A stretch of 64,000 bases of DNA from LMUY01 sp964242215 (GCA_964242215.1 CAXTCJ010000005.1:41315-105314), one strand, 5' to 3'. Shown: positions 1 through 8,970, counted from the stretch's first letter. Notes: generated by a model not told the origin, from the sequence alone. Numbers and translations are program-made.

Positions 1-1339
1 CCAGGATTTCGGCCTCGGTAATCGGGGCGGCGGGCACCACGAATAGTGCCACCTCCTCCCCCATCATCGGGGACGCCCAAGCAACCGCGGCGCAGTCGTG
101 GATCTGCGGCAGGGTGAGTAGCGGTTCCTCGATCTCGCCCGGATAGATATTCACGCCGCCGCGGATGATCATCTCCTTCGACCGGCCGGCGAGATAAAGG
201 AAGCCGTCGTCGTCCAGGCGACCGAGGTCGCCGGGATAGTACCATCCGTCCTTGAAGTGTTTCGCCGTCTCCTCCGGGTTGTTGTAGAATCCACTCGGCA
301 CGGTTCGGGATTTCTGGCGGATGCGGCCGACTTCGCCGTTGGGCAGCGCCCGGTCCTCCGCATCCACGATCTCCACCGTGACATGCGCGAACACCTTCCC
401 CACCGAGCGCGCCTTTTCGCCCTGATGCTCCGGCAGCAGCGCCGCGACGCTGCCGCCCTCGGTCGAGGAATACAGGTTCATCAAATGCGGCGTCAGGCGA
501 CGCATGATCTCCGCCCGCTCCTCCGCGAACAGCACCGCGCCGGAGGAAATCAGCAGCCGCAGCGTGGGCAGCAGCAGTTCGCCGTCATCCGGCAGTTGCA
601 GCAGCTTACGCATCTGCGTCGGTACCAGGAAGCCGTAGGTGGCACCTTCGTCCCGCATCTTGGCCACGAGCTGCTCCGGACGGAACGGTGGTGGGAACAG
701 CACAACCGTGGCACCCCGCAGCAACCCGGCCAACGAGAAGCCGCGTCCACCACCGAAATACAGCGGCGTCGCCATGAACACCACGTCGTCGCGCCGGATT
801 GCGCCCGACAGCGCCCGACCAATCTGAGCAGCGTGCGTGGAGAGCGGGCCCTTGGGCATCCCGGTCGTGCCGGAAGACATGGACAGCAGCAGCGGCATTC
901 CCGGGTCATGTGGAAAGTCGTCGCCTGCGCTCGGCTGCCTGGCCACGGCGGCGTGCCAGGCGCTGTCCAGCACGATCGCTTGCACGCCGTCGGGCACCGC
1001 CCGGCCCGGCGCCATGACCATGCGCGCGATGCCGAATTGGCGGGCAATCCGATCGGTTTCCACGGGTGTCCAGCGATGGTCCATCGGCAGGATGACGGCC
1101 CCCAGGCGCGCGACGGCCAACAACAGCACGAGATGCATGGCCGAGTCCGGCAGCCAGACACCGGTGATCTCACCTGGCGCTACTCCGCGCACCCGCAGTT
1201 CGAACGCGCTGCGTGTGACCAGCGCATCCAGCTCACCATAGGTAAAGGCGTGTGTGCCGTCCTTCACGGCGATCTTGCCGGGGATCTCGGCGGCGTTGGC
1301 GGCAATGTAATCCGCGTAGTTGCCGAGCATCGCGCTCAT
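1..1339 (-). CDS. Acyl-CoA synthetase (AMP-dependent, ANL superfamily), partial
   Basis: Partial gene: 446 codons are in the window and the C-terminal end runs off the left edge. Members of this superfamily activate a carboxylic acid with ATP and load it onto CoA. The P-loop-like motif SSGTTGMPKGP lies in the first half, NLYSSTEGG is the A5-type motif, and GWYYPGDLGR with GRSKEMIIRGG marks the adenylation core and hinge. The catalytic C-terminal lysine would lie outside the window. The start ATG overlaps the TGA of the upstream amidohydrolase (ATGA), so the two are probably translationally coupled as the last genes seen of the leftward operon. The acid substrate cannot be told from sequence. 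Confidence 0.9.
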   Translation of the reverse strand, partial: MSAMLGNYADYIAANAAEIPGKIAVKDGTHAFTYGELDALVTRSAFELRVRGVAPGEITGVWLPDSAMHLVLLLAVARLGAVILPMDHRWTPVETDRIARQFGIARMVMAPGRAVPDGVQAIVLDSAWHAAVARQPSAGDDFPHDPGMPLLLSMSSGTTGMPKGPLSTHAAQIGRALSGAIRRDDVVFMATPLYFGGGRGFSLAGLLRGATVVLFPPPFRPEQLVAKMRDEGATYGFLVPTQMRKLLQLPDDGELLLPTLRLLISSGAVLFAEERAEIMRRLTPHLMNLYSSTEGGSVAALLPEHQGEKARSVGKVFAHVTVEIVDAEDRALPNGEVGRIRQKSRTVPSGFYNNPEETAKHFKDGWYYPGDLGRLDDDGFLYLAGRSKEMIIRGGVNIYPGEIEEPLLTLPQIHDCAAVAWASPMMGEEVALFVVPAAPITEAEIL

Positions 1340-2196
1340 GGGAGTTTGTAAAGTTTACGTGCGTTCTCGCGCATGAACTTCACCATCGCGCCGGGGCGGA
1401 TGCCGAGCGCCTCGATCTCCTCCCGGGTGCGGTCGAAGTTCAGCACGGGGAAGTCGGTGCCGAACATCACCTTGTCCTGCCCGTAGCTGTCGATATAGTG
1501 GACGAACTCCTTTGGCCAGTATTTCGGCGAGTGCGCGTCGGAGATGATGTGCACGTTGGGATGCTTCCAGGCCATGGCGATCATCTCGCTGGTCCAGGGG
1601 ATGCCAACATGGATTCCGATCAGCTTCAACTCGGGGAAATCACAGGCCACGTTGTCCAGACAGATCGGCCGCCCAGTGCTGCGCAAAGGCAGGTCCTTAC
1701 GGTAGATCAGCGATTGGCCGACCTGCATCTGGATCGGGATGTCCAGTTCGCAGCATTTCGCATAAAACGGGTAGACGCGGGCGTGATCCGGCGGGATTTC
1801 GTACCAGTGCGGGTAGAAATGCGCCCCGATGAAGCCCAATTCGCGGACCGCGTATTCCAGCTCGCGCACACCTTGCATGCCCGCCGTCGGGTTGATCCCC
1901 GCAAGGCCGGAGAAACGGTCCGGATAGCGGGCAACTGCGGCAGCGACCATCTCGTACGGCAGGTCGGTGCTAACGCCGTAGCCCGTGCGGTGGGTGCGCG
2001 CGGCCACCAGGAAGCCCCGCTCGATCCCGGCCGCGTCCATTTTGGCGACGATATCCGCCAGTTCGTAGCCGGTGAACTGCTGGTCCTCGATGCCGATCTT
2101 GTCGACGAAGAACTCCCGCATCGGGCCGCCGCGATGCGCGACGGCCTCCTTCGTCCAGAGGTTTACGACGGTGTCGATGGCTTGGATGGCATGCAT
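1336..2196 (-). CDS. ACMSD-like amidohydrolase family protein (copy 1)
   Basis: A 286-residue TIM-barrel protein of the amidohydrolase_2 / COG2159 group, which contains ACMSD-type decarboxylases and hydrolases. Supporting motifs are FYAKCCELDIPI, the GIHVGIPW segment with a conserved histidine, and FGTDFPVL with the conserved metal-ligand aspartate. The N-terminal HxH metal motif expected after the first strand is absent: the sequence reads IDTVVNLWT, with Val10 and Asn12 at the two histidine positions. The paralogue at 8016-8906 has the same change. The gene follows a RutA-like monooxygenase by 13 bp and overlaps the CoA ligase by 4 bp. A hydrolytic, hydrating or decarboxylating step on the ring-opened product is inferred, not shown. 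Confidence 0.85.
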   Translation of the reverse strand: MHAIQAIDTVVNLWTKEAVAHRGGPMREFFVDKIGIEDQQFTGYELADIVAKMDAAGIERGFLVAARTHRTGYGVSTDLPYEMVAAAVARYPDRFSGLAGINPTAGMQGVRELEYAVRELGFIGAHFYPHWYEIPPDHARVYPFYAKCCELDIPIQMQVGQSLIYRKDLPLRSTGRPICLDNVACDFPELKLIGIHVGIPWTSEMIAMAWKHPNVHIISDAHSPKYWPKEFVHYIDSYGQDKVMFGTDFPVLNFDRTREEIEALGIRPGAMVKFMRENARKLYKLP

Positions 2197-2209
2197 GGGC
2201 GTTCCCGGG

Positions 2210-3304
2210 TCAGGCCGCGATGGCGACCGACTGGCGGCTCGTCATCAGTGGCTGGATGTACTGGCCGAACTGCTCCATCCCGATGACGAAATCGTCGAAT
2301 GTCATCAGGATGCCCTTCACGCCGGGCGCGGCCGCAACCTGGTCCATCATGCGGGCGACGGTGGCGTAGGAGCCGATCAGCTTCAGCATCCCGGTGGGGA
2401 TCGGCGTAGGCTCCACCTTCTGCCGTTCGATCATTTGGCCGACGGTGGACTCTTTCGAGGCGTTGGTATCGGCCGAGGCCTGCGTGCGTTGCCAGGCCAG
2501 GGCCTCGAGGTCGGTGCCGGCCTTGTAGTGTTCCCACTTCGCCATCGCGAGCTCGTCCGTGGCGTCGGCGATGATCATCAGCAGGATCAGCGCGCCGACA
2601 TCGCGCCCCGTCTTCGCGGCGGCCGCCTGCAGCCTGGCCACCACGGCCGGAACGCGCTCCGGCTGGTTCAGCCCGCCCGCGCCGCAAAAGCAATAATCGC
2701 CCTGCTCGGCCACGAACTGCATGCCGCGGTCGCTCTGGGCGGCGCCCACGATCTCGATCCGCTTCGACGGCAAAGGCGCAAGCCGGCAGTCGTCCATCTT
2801 GAAGAATTCGCCCTGGAAGTCGGACTGGCCGGTCTCCCACAATTCCCGCATCACGGTCACGTATTCGCTGCAATATTCGTAGCGCTTGGCGAAATGGGCC
2901 TCGCCGGGCCACAGGCCCATCTGCTTGTATTCCGTGGGCTGCCAGCCGGACACGATGTTCATCCCGAAGCGGCCCGGCGCGATGCTGTCGATCGTCACAG
3001 CCATGCGCGCGGCGAAGGCGGGCGGAATGGTCAGCACCGCGACCGACGCGAACAGCTGGATGCGGCGCGTGACGCTGGCGATGCCGGCCATCAGCGTGAA
3101 CGACTCCAGGTTCTCGTCCCAGTAGCCGCTCGGCCCACCGAAGCCGCGCATCTTGATCATCGACAGCGCGAAATCCAGCCCGTAATGCTCGGCCTGCTGT
3201 ACAATGGTTCGGTTCAGGTCGAAGCTGGGCGTGGTCTTGGGCGACGTGGTGGAGATCAACCAGCCGCGGCTGCCGATGGGAATGAAGACGCCGAGCTTGA
3301 CCAT
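2210..3304 (-). CDS. RutA-like LLM-class flavin-dependent monooxygenase (copy 1)
   Basis: A 364-residue bacterial-luciferase-fold protein resembling RutA, the FMN-dependent pyrimidine oxygenase that opens uracil. Shared features are the N-terminal GVFIPIGSRGWLISTTSP, the HYGLDFALSMIKMRGFGG segment and the C-terminal LMTFDDFVIGMEQFGQYIQP. The enzyme would need reduced FMN from a separate reductase, and no flavin reductase is encoded in this window. A second RutA-like gene lies at 6893-7969. This copy departs further from RutA in its middle, for example CFCGAGGLNQPE where copy 2 has NFCMGEGVNTPA, so the two may act on different intermediates. It sits between acyl-CoA dehydrogenase and amidohydrolase in one operon. 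True uracil activity is not implied, as no other Rut gene accompanies it. Confidence 0.88.
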   Translation of the reverse strand: MVKLGVFIPIGSRGWLISTTSPKTTPSFDLNRTIVQQAEHYGLDFALSMIKMRGFGGPSGYWDENLESFTLMAGIASVTRRIQLFASVAVLTIPPAFAARMAVTIDSIAPGRFGMNIVSGWQPTEYKQMGLWPGEAHFAKRYEYCSEYVTVMRELWETGQSDFQGEFFKMDDCRLAPLPSKRIEIVGAAQSDRGMQFVAEQGDYCFCGAGGLNQPERVPAVVARLQAAAAKTGRDVGALILLMIIADATDELAMAKWEHYKAGTDLEALAWQRTQASADTNASKESTVGQMIERQKVEPTPIPTGMLKLIGSYATVARMMDQVAAAPGVKGILMTFDDFVIGMEQFGQYIQPLMTSRQSVAIAA

Positions 3305-3342
3305 TTGTTATGTCCTTTTGCTGAAGGCAAGATGTTCGGTAA

Positions 3343-4485
3343 TCACAGCCCCAGCTCCTTGGCAATGATGTTCAGCTGGATATCGTTGGTCCCCTCGCCG
3401 AAGGTCAGCAGCCGCGAATCCCGCCAGTACCGTTGCATGTCGCTCTCAATCGCGTAACCGGCGCTGGCCAGCACGCGCATGCCGGCATCGGTCACGTCCG
3501 ACAGCATCTCCGACGCTACGAATTTAGTCTGCGCGGCCTGCCGGCGGCATTCCTGCTTGGTCGCGATCATCCACGCCAAATGGTATAGCATCAACCGCGC
3601 CTGATCGACGCGCACCTGCATGTTCGCGATGCGATGCTGCACCGCCTGGAATTTCCCGATCGGCTGGCCGAATTGCTGCCGCTCGCGGGCGTGCGCGACG
3701 GCCAAATCCACGACGGCCTGGCCGCGCCCGACCGCACCCGCCGCCTGCCCGGCGCGGCCGTAATGCAGCGTCGCCATCAGATGACGGAAGCCGCGGCCTT
3801 CGTCGCCCATTAGGGCGTCATGCGGCACGTCCACGTCCTGGAAGCCGATGTCCCAGGACGGCATGCAGTTCTGCCCGACCTTGGCGAGCGGCGTCATCGT
3901 GATACCCGGCGTGTCCCGCGGGATCAGCAGCATCGACACGCCGCGCGACCCCTGCGACCCGGCTTCCGTTCGACACGCGGTGACCAGGTAGTCCGACGAA
4001 CTCGCGTTGCTGATCCAGATCTTGCGGCCGTTGACGCGCCAACCCGTTTCGGTGCGCTTGGCCGCCGTGATCACGCCGCCCGCATCGCTGCCTGCCCCCG
4101 GCTCGGTCAACGCCAGGGAGAACAGGATTTCACCGCGCGCGATCCGGGGCAGAAGATCCGCCTTCTGCGCCGCCGTTCCGTAACTGACCAACGAGGCGGC
4201 GCCGAACGTCATGGTGGTGCTGAACAAAGCGCCGGTGTCGCCGCGATAGGCCAGCCGCTCCTGCACCAGCGCCATGGTGCGCCAGTCTTTGCCGAGCCCG
4301 CCGTACTCGACTGGGAGGGCCAGGGCGAACAGGCCCATCTCCGCCATGATCGGCACCATGTGCAGCGGCGCCTTGTGCTGCGCGTCGTGCTCGCGGATCA
4401 GCGTTGGTGGAAAGTGCCGGGCCATCATGCGATCGATCGCATCAAGCAGCATCTGATCGTCGTCCGGGATGGCGAAATCCAGCAC
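3343..4485 (-). CDS. Acyl-CoA dehydrogenase
   Basis: A 380-residue FAD flavoprotein of the usual length for the family; it introduces an alpha,beta double bond into an acyl-CoA. The middle-domain signature is LALTEPGAGSDAGG, and the C-terminal segment TFGEGTNDIQLN carries the glutamate expected as catalytic base. Interaction-domain sequences such as RQQFGQPIGKFQAVQHRIA are also typical. It lies 8 bp downstream of the MmgE/PrpD gene and upstream of RutA-like copy 1 in the leftward operon. Together with the two CoA ligases of the locus it suggests that a carboxylate released by ring cleavage is degraded as a CoA thioester. The chain specificity is not predictable. Confidence 0.93.
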   Translation of the reverse strand: MLDFAIPDDDQMLLDAIDRMMARHFPPTLIREHDAQHKAPLHMVPIMAEMGLFALALPVEYGGLGKDWRTMALVQERLAYRGDTGALFSTTMTFGAASLVSYGTAAQKADLLPRIARGEILFSLALTEPGAGSDAGGVITAAKRTETGWRVNGRKIWISNASSSDYLVTACRTEAGSQGSRGVSMLLIPRDTPGITMTPLAKVGQNCMPSWDIGFQDVDVPHDALMGDEGRGFRHLMATLHYGRAGQAAGAVGRGQAVVDLAVAHARERQQFGQPIGKFQAVQHRIANMQVRVDQARLMLYHLAWMIATKQECRRQAAQTKFVASEMLSDVTDAGMRVLASAGYAIESDMQRYWRDSRLLTFGEGTNDIQLNIIAKELGL

Positions 4486-4493
4486 GTCTTGTT

Positions 4494-5867
4494 CTACCCC
4501 GCAGGCACGAGTAGCGACGTCAGCGAGCGCACATCATCCAGCTCCTCCAACCGGTCGACCTGCGCGATCAACGCCTCCGCCGAGGCATCGGGCAAGGTGT
4601 CGGCGGCGAAACTCCAACACCGGCGGAATTTCGCCAGATGTTGCTCGCGGCTGAGCGGACGGCCGGGCGAGGCCAGCATCGCCGCGCAGTGCCAATCGTG
4701 CCGCGTGCCATCCTTCAGCCGAACTGTCACGGTCTGCGGCACGAGCGCGTTCGGGTCCGGATTGTCATCGGACGCTACCCGCACCCGGGCCGCGATCGCG
4801 TGCGTGCGTGCGTCCGTCAGTGCGTCGCCACGATAGTCGGACAGATCCAACTCGCCGTTCTGCAAGACCTTGGCGACGACGAACGCGGTGCAGAGACGGG
4901 CGTACGCGGGCAGTGGCACGGGTATGTCCGGGCGGGAGATCAGGCTGCCGGTCAGCGGCGGGACGGTGACGACCACCTCGTCGATCTCGTCGACGGTGAA
5001 GCCATGTTGCGCGCGAAGCACCAGCACGCCTTCGATGGCGCCATGGGTCGCGCGGCCCGCCGGGAAGGGCTTGTGGCTGAGCTCCGCCACCTGCCATACG
5101 CGGCCGAGCGTGGCCCAGGCGCCGGACAGATCGTAGCCACCCTCCATCAGCGGCAGGTAGCCGAAGCGGCCGTCGATGCTTCCCCGCGGCGCTGGCAAGC
5201 CGGTTGCGGCCAGGTCCACCGATTGCAGTCCGGCCCGGCTGTTGAAGCCCACCTGCATCGGCAACACCGGCGTCGCTTCGACATGGGGCTGCATCGTGCC
5301 GGAGGTTTGCGCGTACTGGATGCCCAAGCTGCGGACGACGCCGTCCGCGTCCAAGCCGGCCAGGCGGGCCACGGCAGCGGCCGCGCCGAAGCCACCGGCC
5401 GTCGCCGGGCGGAAGAAACGCAACGCCTGGGTGGACGCGATGCCAAGCCAGGCCGACACGTCCACGCCCACCGCGACCGCCGTCAGCAGGTCGGCGCCGG
5501 ACACGCCGCCCTCGCGCTCGGCATAGGCCAATGCGGCGGGAAGCAGCGTCGCCATCGGGTGCAATACCGCGGCTTCGGAGACACAGTCGAATTCCTGGCA
5601 GTGGATCTGGAATGCGTTCAGCAGCGCGGCCGACGGGGCAGGCAGACGGCCAGCACGCCCCCAAACGGACGCCTCCGCCCCCTCGCCCCAGCGCCGGGTG
5701 GCGGAGAGCAGCTCCGCGGCGCCGGCGGCACTCGAGCCGGCGACACCGACCCCCAACGTGTCGAGGATGAACACCTTGGCGCGCGCGATCGCGGTGTCCG
5801 GGATATCCGTGAGGCGCGTGTTGACCACGTGGGCAGCGAAGCGCTCGGCGGCGTTCGGCTCGGTCAT
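4494..5867 (-). CDS. MmgE/PrpD family protein
   Basis: A 457-residue protein of the MmgE/PrpD fold, which includes 2-methylcitrate dehydratase and cis-aconitate decarboxylase. The family segments ARAKVFILDTLGVGVAG near the N-terminus and YAQTSGTMQPHVEATPVLP in the middle are clear. Such enzymes add or remove water, or decarboxylate, on polycarboxylates. No prpB or prpC neighbour is present, so methylcitrate metabolism is not supported. The gene begins about 200 bp downstream of the bicupin gene, with an intergenic repeat between them, and runs into the acyl-CoA dehydrogenase 8 bp later. A hydration or dehydration step in the local catabolic pathway is inferred. Confidence 0.88.
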   Translation of the reverse strand: MTEPNAAERFAAHVVNTRLTDIPDTAIARAKVFILDTLGVGVAGSSAAGAAELLSATRRWGEGAEASVWGRAGRLPAPSAALLNAFQIHCQEFDCVSEAAVLHPMATLLPAALAYAEREGGVSGADLLTAVAVGVDVSAWLGIASTQALRFFRPATAGGFGAAAAVARLAGLDADGVVRSLGIQYAQTSGTMQPHVEATPVLPMQVGFNSRAGLQSVDLAATGLPAPRGSIDGRFGYLPLMEGGYDLSGAWATLGRVWQVAELSHKPFPAGRATHGAIEGVLVLRAQHGFTVDEIDEVVVTVPPLTGSLISRPDIPVPLPAYARLCTAFVVAKVLQNGELDLSDYRGDALTDARTHAIAARVRVASDDNPDPNALVPQTVTVRLKDGTRHDWHCAAMLASPGRPLSREQHLAKFRRCWSFAADTLPDASAEALIAQVDRLEELDDVRSLTSLLVPAG

Positions 5868-5910
5868 CGGCGGTGTTCCATCAGCAAGGTGATAGCATTA
5901 GGCCCGCCCT

Positions 5911-6046
5911 TCTCCCCCTCCCCTTGAGGGAGGGGGCCGGGGGGAGGGGTGTCACGCCCGCGATGTTTGAATTTCGACTTGTGTTCCAAATCGTAGGGCT
6001 GTGCCGGTTGCACCCCTCCCCAAACCCCTCCCTCAAGGGGAAGGGG
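5911..6046. repeat. Intergenic palindromic repeat, family C, copy 1
   Basis: Two C/G-rich ends face each other: a left end built on CCCCTCCCCTTGAGGG and a right end built on CCCTCAAGGGGAAGGGG, each also able to fold on itself, with about 60 bp of AT-richer sequence between. The same layout occurs at 51064-51173, and a single half at 60680-60704. It separates the bicupin and PrpD genes of the leftward operon and could attenuate transcription there. Confidence 0.75.
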
Positions 6047-6074
6047 ATGTTCTTCGCTCGGTCGGCACGTGCCA

Positions 6075-6881
6075 TCAGTAGCGGGCCAGGGGCGGCAAGG
6101 GGTTAGCGCCGGCGTCACGCAACGCATCCGGCAACACCGGACGATGGGGCGGATTGAAGCTGAACGGCACCGCCGGGTCGTGCTCGGTCGACTGTGGCCC
6201 GCCATGGCTGCGGAAGAAAAACACTGCGCCGGTGGTCGAGCCATAGGGACCGTGCGTGATATTCTCCGGCCGCCAAACATAGCTTCCGGCACGCATGATA
6301 CCCTGCGGCCCGGCGACGTCGCCCGACAGAACGAAGATCTCCTGGATCACCGGATGCCGCTCGGGCTGCGTCTCCTGGAAGTAGGGCATTGTGGCCGTGA
6401 CGTAGGTGATTTCGCCGCTGACCGGGTCGGAGCGGAGCCGGCGGATCTGGGCGTGCGACGCCATCACCTCCAGCCCCATCGCCGCGAGATCGGCCTTCCA
6501 GTCGCCCTCGCGCAGATCGATCCGGTCCGTCAGCCGCGCTGGATCGAAGCTGGTAACTGGGGCCGAGAAGAAGGTGAGCACGGTCGCCCCCTCTGGCGCC
6601 GCGAACGCCTGCCGGGCCAGGCCACCGGGCCAGAACGCGTAGCAATCCGGGCCGTACCGGGTGTCGCCATGGGTCAAAGCACCGTCGAGCACCAGGAACT
6701 CCTCATCGGCGCCCAGAACTGCCGGCGAGGCGGACCAGCCCGGTGGATAGCGCAGGATGGCGGAGAGCGCGCCGGTACCGGTGTCCTCGCTCAGCAGCTT
6801 CATGGTGACGCCGGGCCGGGGTGCAAACGGCTCCCAGGCGAGGCGCTGGGATTGAATGAATTCGATGTGGGGACGAGACAT
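6075..6881 (-). CDS. Bicupin (cupin-domain) protein
   Basis: A 268-residue protein with two small beta-barrel halves. The first contains DEEFLVLDGALTHGDTRYG followed by YAFWPGG, the second contains HPVIQEIFVLSGDVAGPQG and SYVWRPENITHGPYG; both follow the two-motif spacing of cupins. The histidine and glutamate content of the second half suggests a possible metal site, while the first half is poorer in ligands. Related bicupins include ChrR-like sensors and small dioxygenases or isomerases. It sits 11 bp after the second RutA-like monooxygenase, so a role in handling its product is plausible. The exact reaction is unknown. Confidence 0.75.
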   Translation of the reverse strand: MSRPHIEFIQSQRLAWEPFAPRPGVTMKLLSEDTGTGALSAILRYPPGWSASPAVLGADEEFLVLDGALTHGDTRYGPDCYAFWPGGLARQAFAAPEGATVLTFFSAPVTSFDPARLTDRIDLREGDWKADLAAMGLEVMASHAQIRRLRSDPVSGEITYVTATMPYFQETQPERHPVIQEIFVLSGDVAGPQGIMRAGSYVWRPENITHGPYGSTTGAVFFFRSHGGPQSTEHDPAVPFSFNPPHRPVLPDALRDAGANPLPPLARY

Positions 6882-6892
6882 TAGGCGGGCCC

Positions 6893-7969
6893 TCAGGCAG
6901 CCAGGACGGATTCGCGGCAGCGCATCTTGGGTTGGATGTGCTGGCCGAAGCGGTCCATGCCCTCGATGAAATCGTCGAATGTCAGCATGATGCCGGCGAC
7001 GCCGGGCACGGTGGCGACCTCGTCCAGCAGCCGCGCCACCGTCTCGTGCGAGCCGACCAGCGTGCCCATGTTGAAGTTCACGGCGGAGACAGGGTTGGTC
7101 ATGTGCCGCGCGGTCGACTTCAGGTCTGCCTTGTCGTCAGCGGCAGCCTGCACGCCCATCCAACTCAGCGCGTCCATGTCCTTGCCGTCCTTGTACAGCT
7201 CCCACTTGGCCTGCGCGGCTTCATCCGTATTGTCGGCGATCACCATGAATAGCGCATACGCGCCGACCTTGCGGCCCGTCTTCTCGCTCGCCTCGACCAG
7301 GCGGCCGACGGACGCGGTTAAGGCGGCCGGCGTGTTCACACCCTCGCCCATGCAGAAATTGTAGTCGGCGTATTCGGCGGCGAATTGCATGCCGGTGCCA
7401 CTCTGCCCGGCGGCGACGATGGCCGGCATGACGGACGGGCGCGGGCTCAACCGGCAATCCGTCATCTTGAAGAACTCGCCTTGCAGATCGGATTTACCGT
7501 CGGCCCACAGTTCGCGCATCACGGTCACGTATTCGGCGCAATATTGGTAGCGGCGATCGAAATGCGCCTTGCCGGGCCACAGCCCCATCTGGCTGTACTC
7601 CGCCTCCTGCCAGCCAGACACGATGTTCACGCCGAACCGGCCCGGCGCCACACTGTCGATCGTCGCCGCCATGCGCGCCGCGATCGCCGGCGGCAACGTC
7701 AGCACCGCCGCCGAGGCGAACAGTTTGATCCGGCTGGTCACCGCCGCCAGCGCTGCCATCAGCGTGAAGCTTTCCAGGCAGTGGTCCCAGAACTCGCTCT
7801 TGCCACCGAACCCCCGCAGCTTGACCATTGAGAGGGCGAATTCGAACCCATAGCGCTCGGCCCGTTGCACCACCTCGCGGTTCAACTCGAAACTCGGTTG
7901 GTACTGCGGCGAGGTGGTGGAAATAAGCCAGCCGTTGCTGCCGATGGGGATGAAGACGCCGAGGTCCAT
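6893..7969 (-). CDS. RutA-like LLM-class flavin-dependent monooxygenase (copy 2)
   Basis: A 358-residue protein that follows RutA closely along its whole length: GVFIPIGSNGWLISTTSP, LRGFGGKSEFWDHCLESFTL, NFCMGEGVNTPAAL and LLTFDDF-type C-terminal motifs. RutA is an FMN-dependent oxygenase that opens the uracil ring through flavin-N5-oxide chemistry. This copy retains more RutA-like residues than the paralogue at 2210-3304. Gene order is amidohydrolase, RutA-like, bicupin, with a 46-bp gap after the amidohydrolase. No rutB, rutC, rutD, rutE or rutF homologue is in the window, so the substrate is probably another N-heterocycle or cyclic amide. A flavin reductase must be supplied from elsewhere. 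Confidence 0.9.
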   Translation of the reverse strand: MDLGVFIPIGSNGWLISTTSPQYQPSFELNREVVQRAERYGFEFALSMVKLRGFGGKSEFWDHCLESFTLMAALAAVTSRIKLFASAAVLTLPPAIAARMAATIDSVAPGRFGVNIVSGWQEAEYSQMGLWPGKAHFDRRYQYCAEYVTVMRELWADGKSDLQGEFFKMTDCRLSPRPSVMPAIVAAGQSGTGMQFAAEYADYNFCMGEGVNTPAALTASVGRLVEASEKTGRKVGAYALFMVIADNTDEAAQAKWELYKDGKDMDALSWMGVQAAADDKADLKSTARHMTNPVSAVNFNMGTLVGSHETVARLLDEVATVPGVAGIMLTFDDFIEGMDRFGQHIQPKMRCRESVLAA

Positions 7970-8015
7970 GGGATGCGTGCCTTATGTCAGATTGCGTGTT
8001 GGCGGACCCGCGCAG

Positions 8016-8906
8016 CTATTCAGCAGCCGCATCGATGGCGAGGGTGTCGCTTTCGGGTAGGCGGAACACGCGCAAAGCGTTGTCGCGCATCAGGGCGCGC
8101 ATCGTCTCTGGCCGCAGCGCTAGGTCATCCACTTCGCGGATTGCGCGTTCGGGATCGATCACCGGCCAGTCGGTGCCAAACAGAACTTTGTCGCGGCCGT
8201 AGGTGTTGAGGTAATGCACCAGCGCGGCCGGCCAGTGTTTCGGCGCGTAGGCGTCCACGCCGATGAAAACGTTCTCGTGCTTCCAGGCCATGGCGATCAT
8301 TTCTTCGGCCCAGGGCACGCCGATATGGATGCCGAGCAGCTTCAGCTCGGGGAAGTCGATCGCGACTTTGTCCAGGCAGATCGGCCGCGCCACGCTCGGC
8401 AGGCGGCGTTCGCGCGAATAGACCAGGTTCTGTCCAACCTGCATCATGATCGGGATGTCGAGTTCGCAGCACTTGGCATAGTACGGATAGTATTTCGCAT
8501 CGTCCGGCGCCAAGCCGAACCAATGCGGATAAAGATGCGCGCCGACGAAGCCGTGCTCGCGCACCGCATGTTCCAAGTCGCGCAGCCCCTGCATGCCGCG
8601 GAAAGGATCCACGCCGGCCAGGCCCGAGAACCGCGTGGGGTGTGCGCGGCAGACATCGGCCACGCGGGCATACGGTATCTCGAACGAGCCGCGGACGTTT
8701 AAATCCCCGGCGCGCACCGCGATCAGCAACGAGCGAGAGATACCGGCCCGGTCCATCTTGCGCAGGTAGGCGTCGATCGGAACACCGTCGCGCATCTCGG
8801 CAGACATCCGGACCTGGGACTTGAACGAAGCGTCCAGCCCGGTCTGTCCATTCTGCACCTCGTCCGGCGTATAGAGGTTGCAAACGATGTCGATTGTGCC
8901 GGCCAT
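8016..8906 (-). CDS. ACMSD-like amidohydrolase family protein (copy 2)
   Basis: A 296-residue paralogue of the amidohydrolase at 1336-2196, sharing YYAKCCELDIPIMMQVGQN, RPICLDKVAIDFPELKLLGI and FGTDWPVIDPERA. The conserved histidine in GIHIGVPWAEEM and the aspartate in FGTDW are kept. The N-terminal HxH metal motif is replaced by IDIVCNLYT, with Val8 and Asn10 at the histidine positions. It is the first gene of the leftward operon, with its start about 65 bp from the palindromic operator candidate. It probably acts together with the adjacent RutA-like enzyme. It has about 10 extra residues at the C-terminus compared with copy 1. Confidence 0.85.
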   Translation of the reverse strand: MAGTIDIVCNLYTPDEVQNGQTGLDASFKSQVRMSAEMRDGVPIDAYLRKMDRAGISRSLLIAVRAGDLNVRGSFEIPYARVADVCRAHPTRFSGLAGVDPFRGMQGLRDLEHAVREHGFVGAHLYPHWFGLAPDDAKYYPYYAKCCELDIPIMMQVGQNLVYSRERRLPSVARPICLDKVAIDFPELKLLGIHIGVPWAEEMIAMAWKHENVFIGVDAYAPKHWPAALVHYLNTYGRDKVLFGTDWPVIDPERAIREVDDLALRPETMRALMRDNALRVFRLPESDTLAIDAAAE

Positions 8907-8970
8907 TGGGCGCCCATCCCGTTTTTCTCCGGCGACCCTACGAAAACATCTGGCTATCCGTCCAGAATTT

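Noticed and set aside
257..1351. Long plus-strand open frames opposite the CoA ligase and other minus-strand genes
   Set aside because: High GC gives long antisense open frames. The minus strand has clear ligase motifs, and the plus-strand translation is Arg/His/Gln-rich with no family pattern.
4494..5867. prpD of a methylcitrate cycle
   Set aside because: No prpB, prpC or acnM-type gene is adjacent and the neighbours form a different pathway, so only the family name is given.
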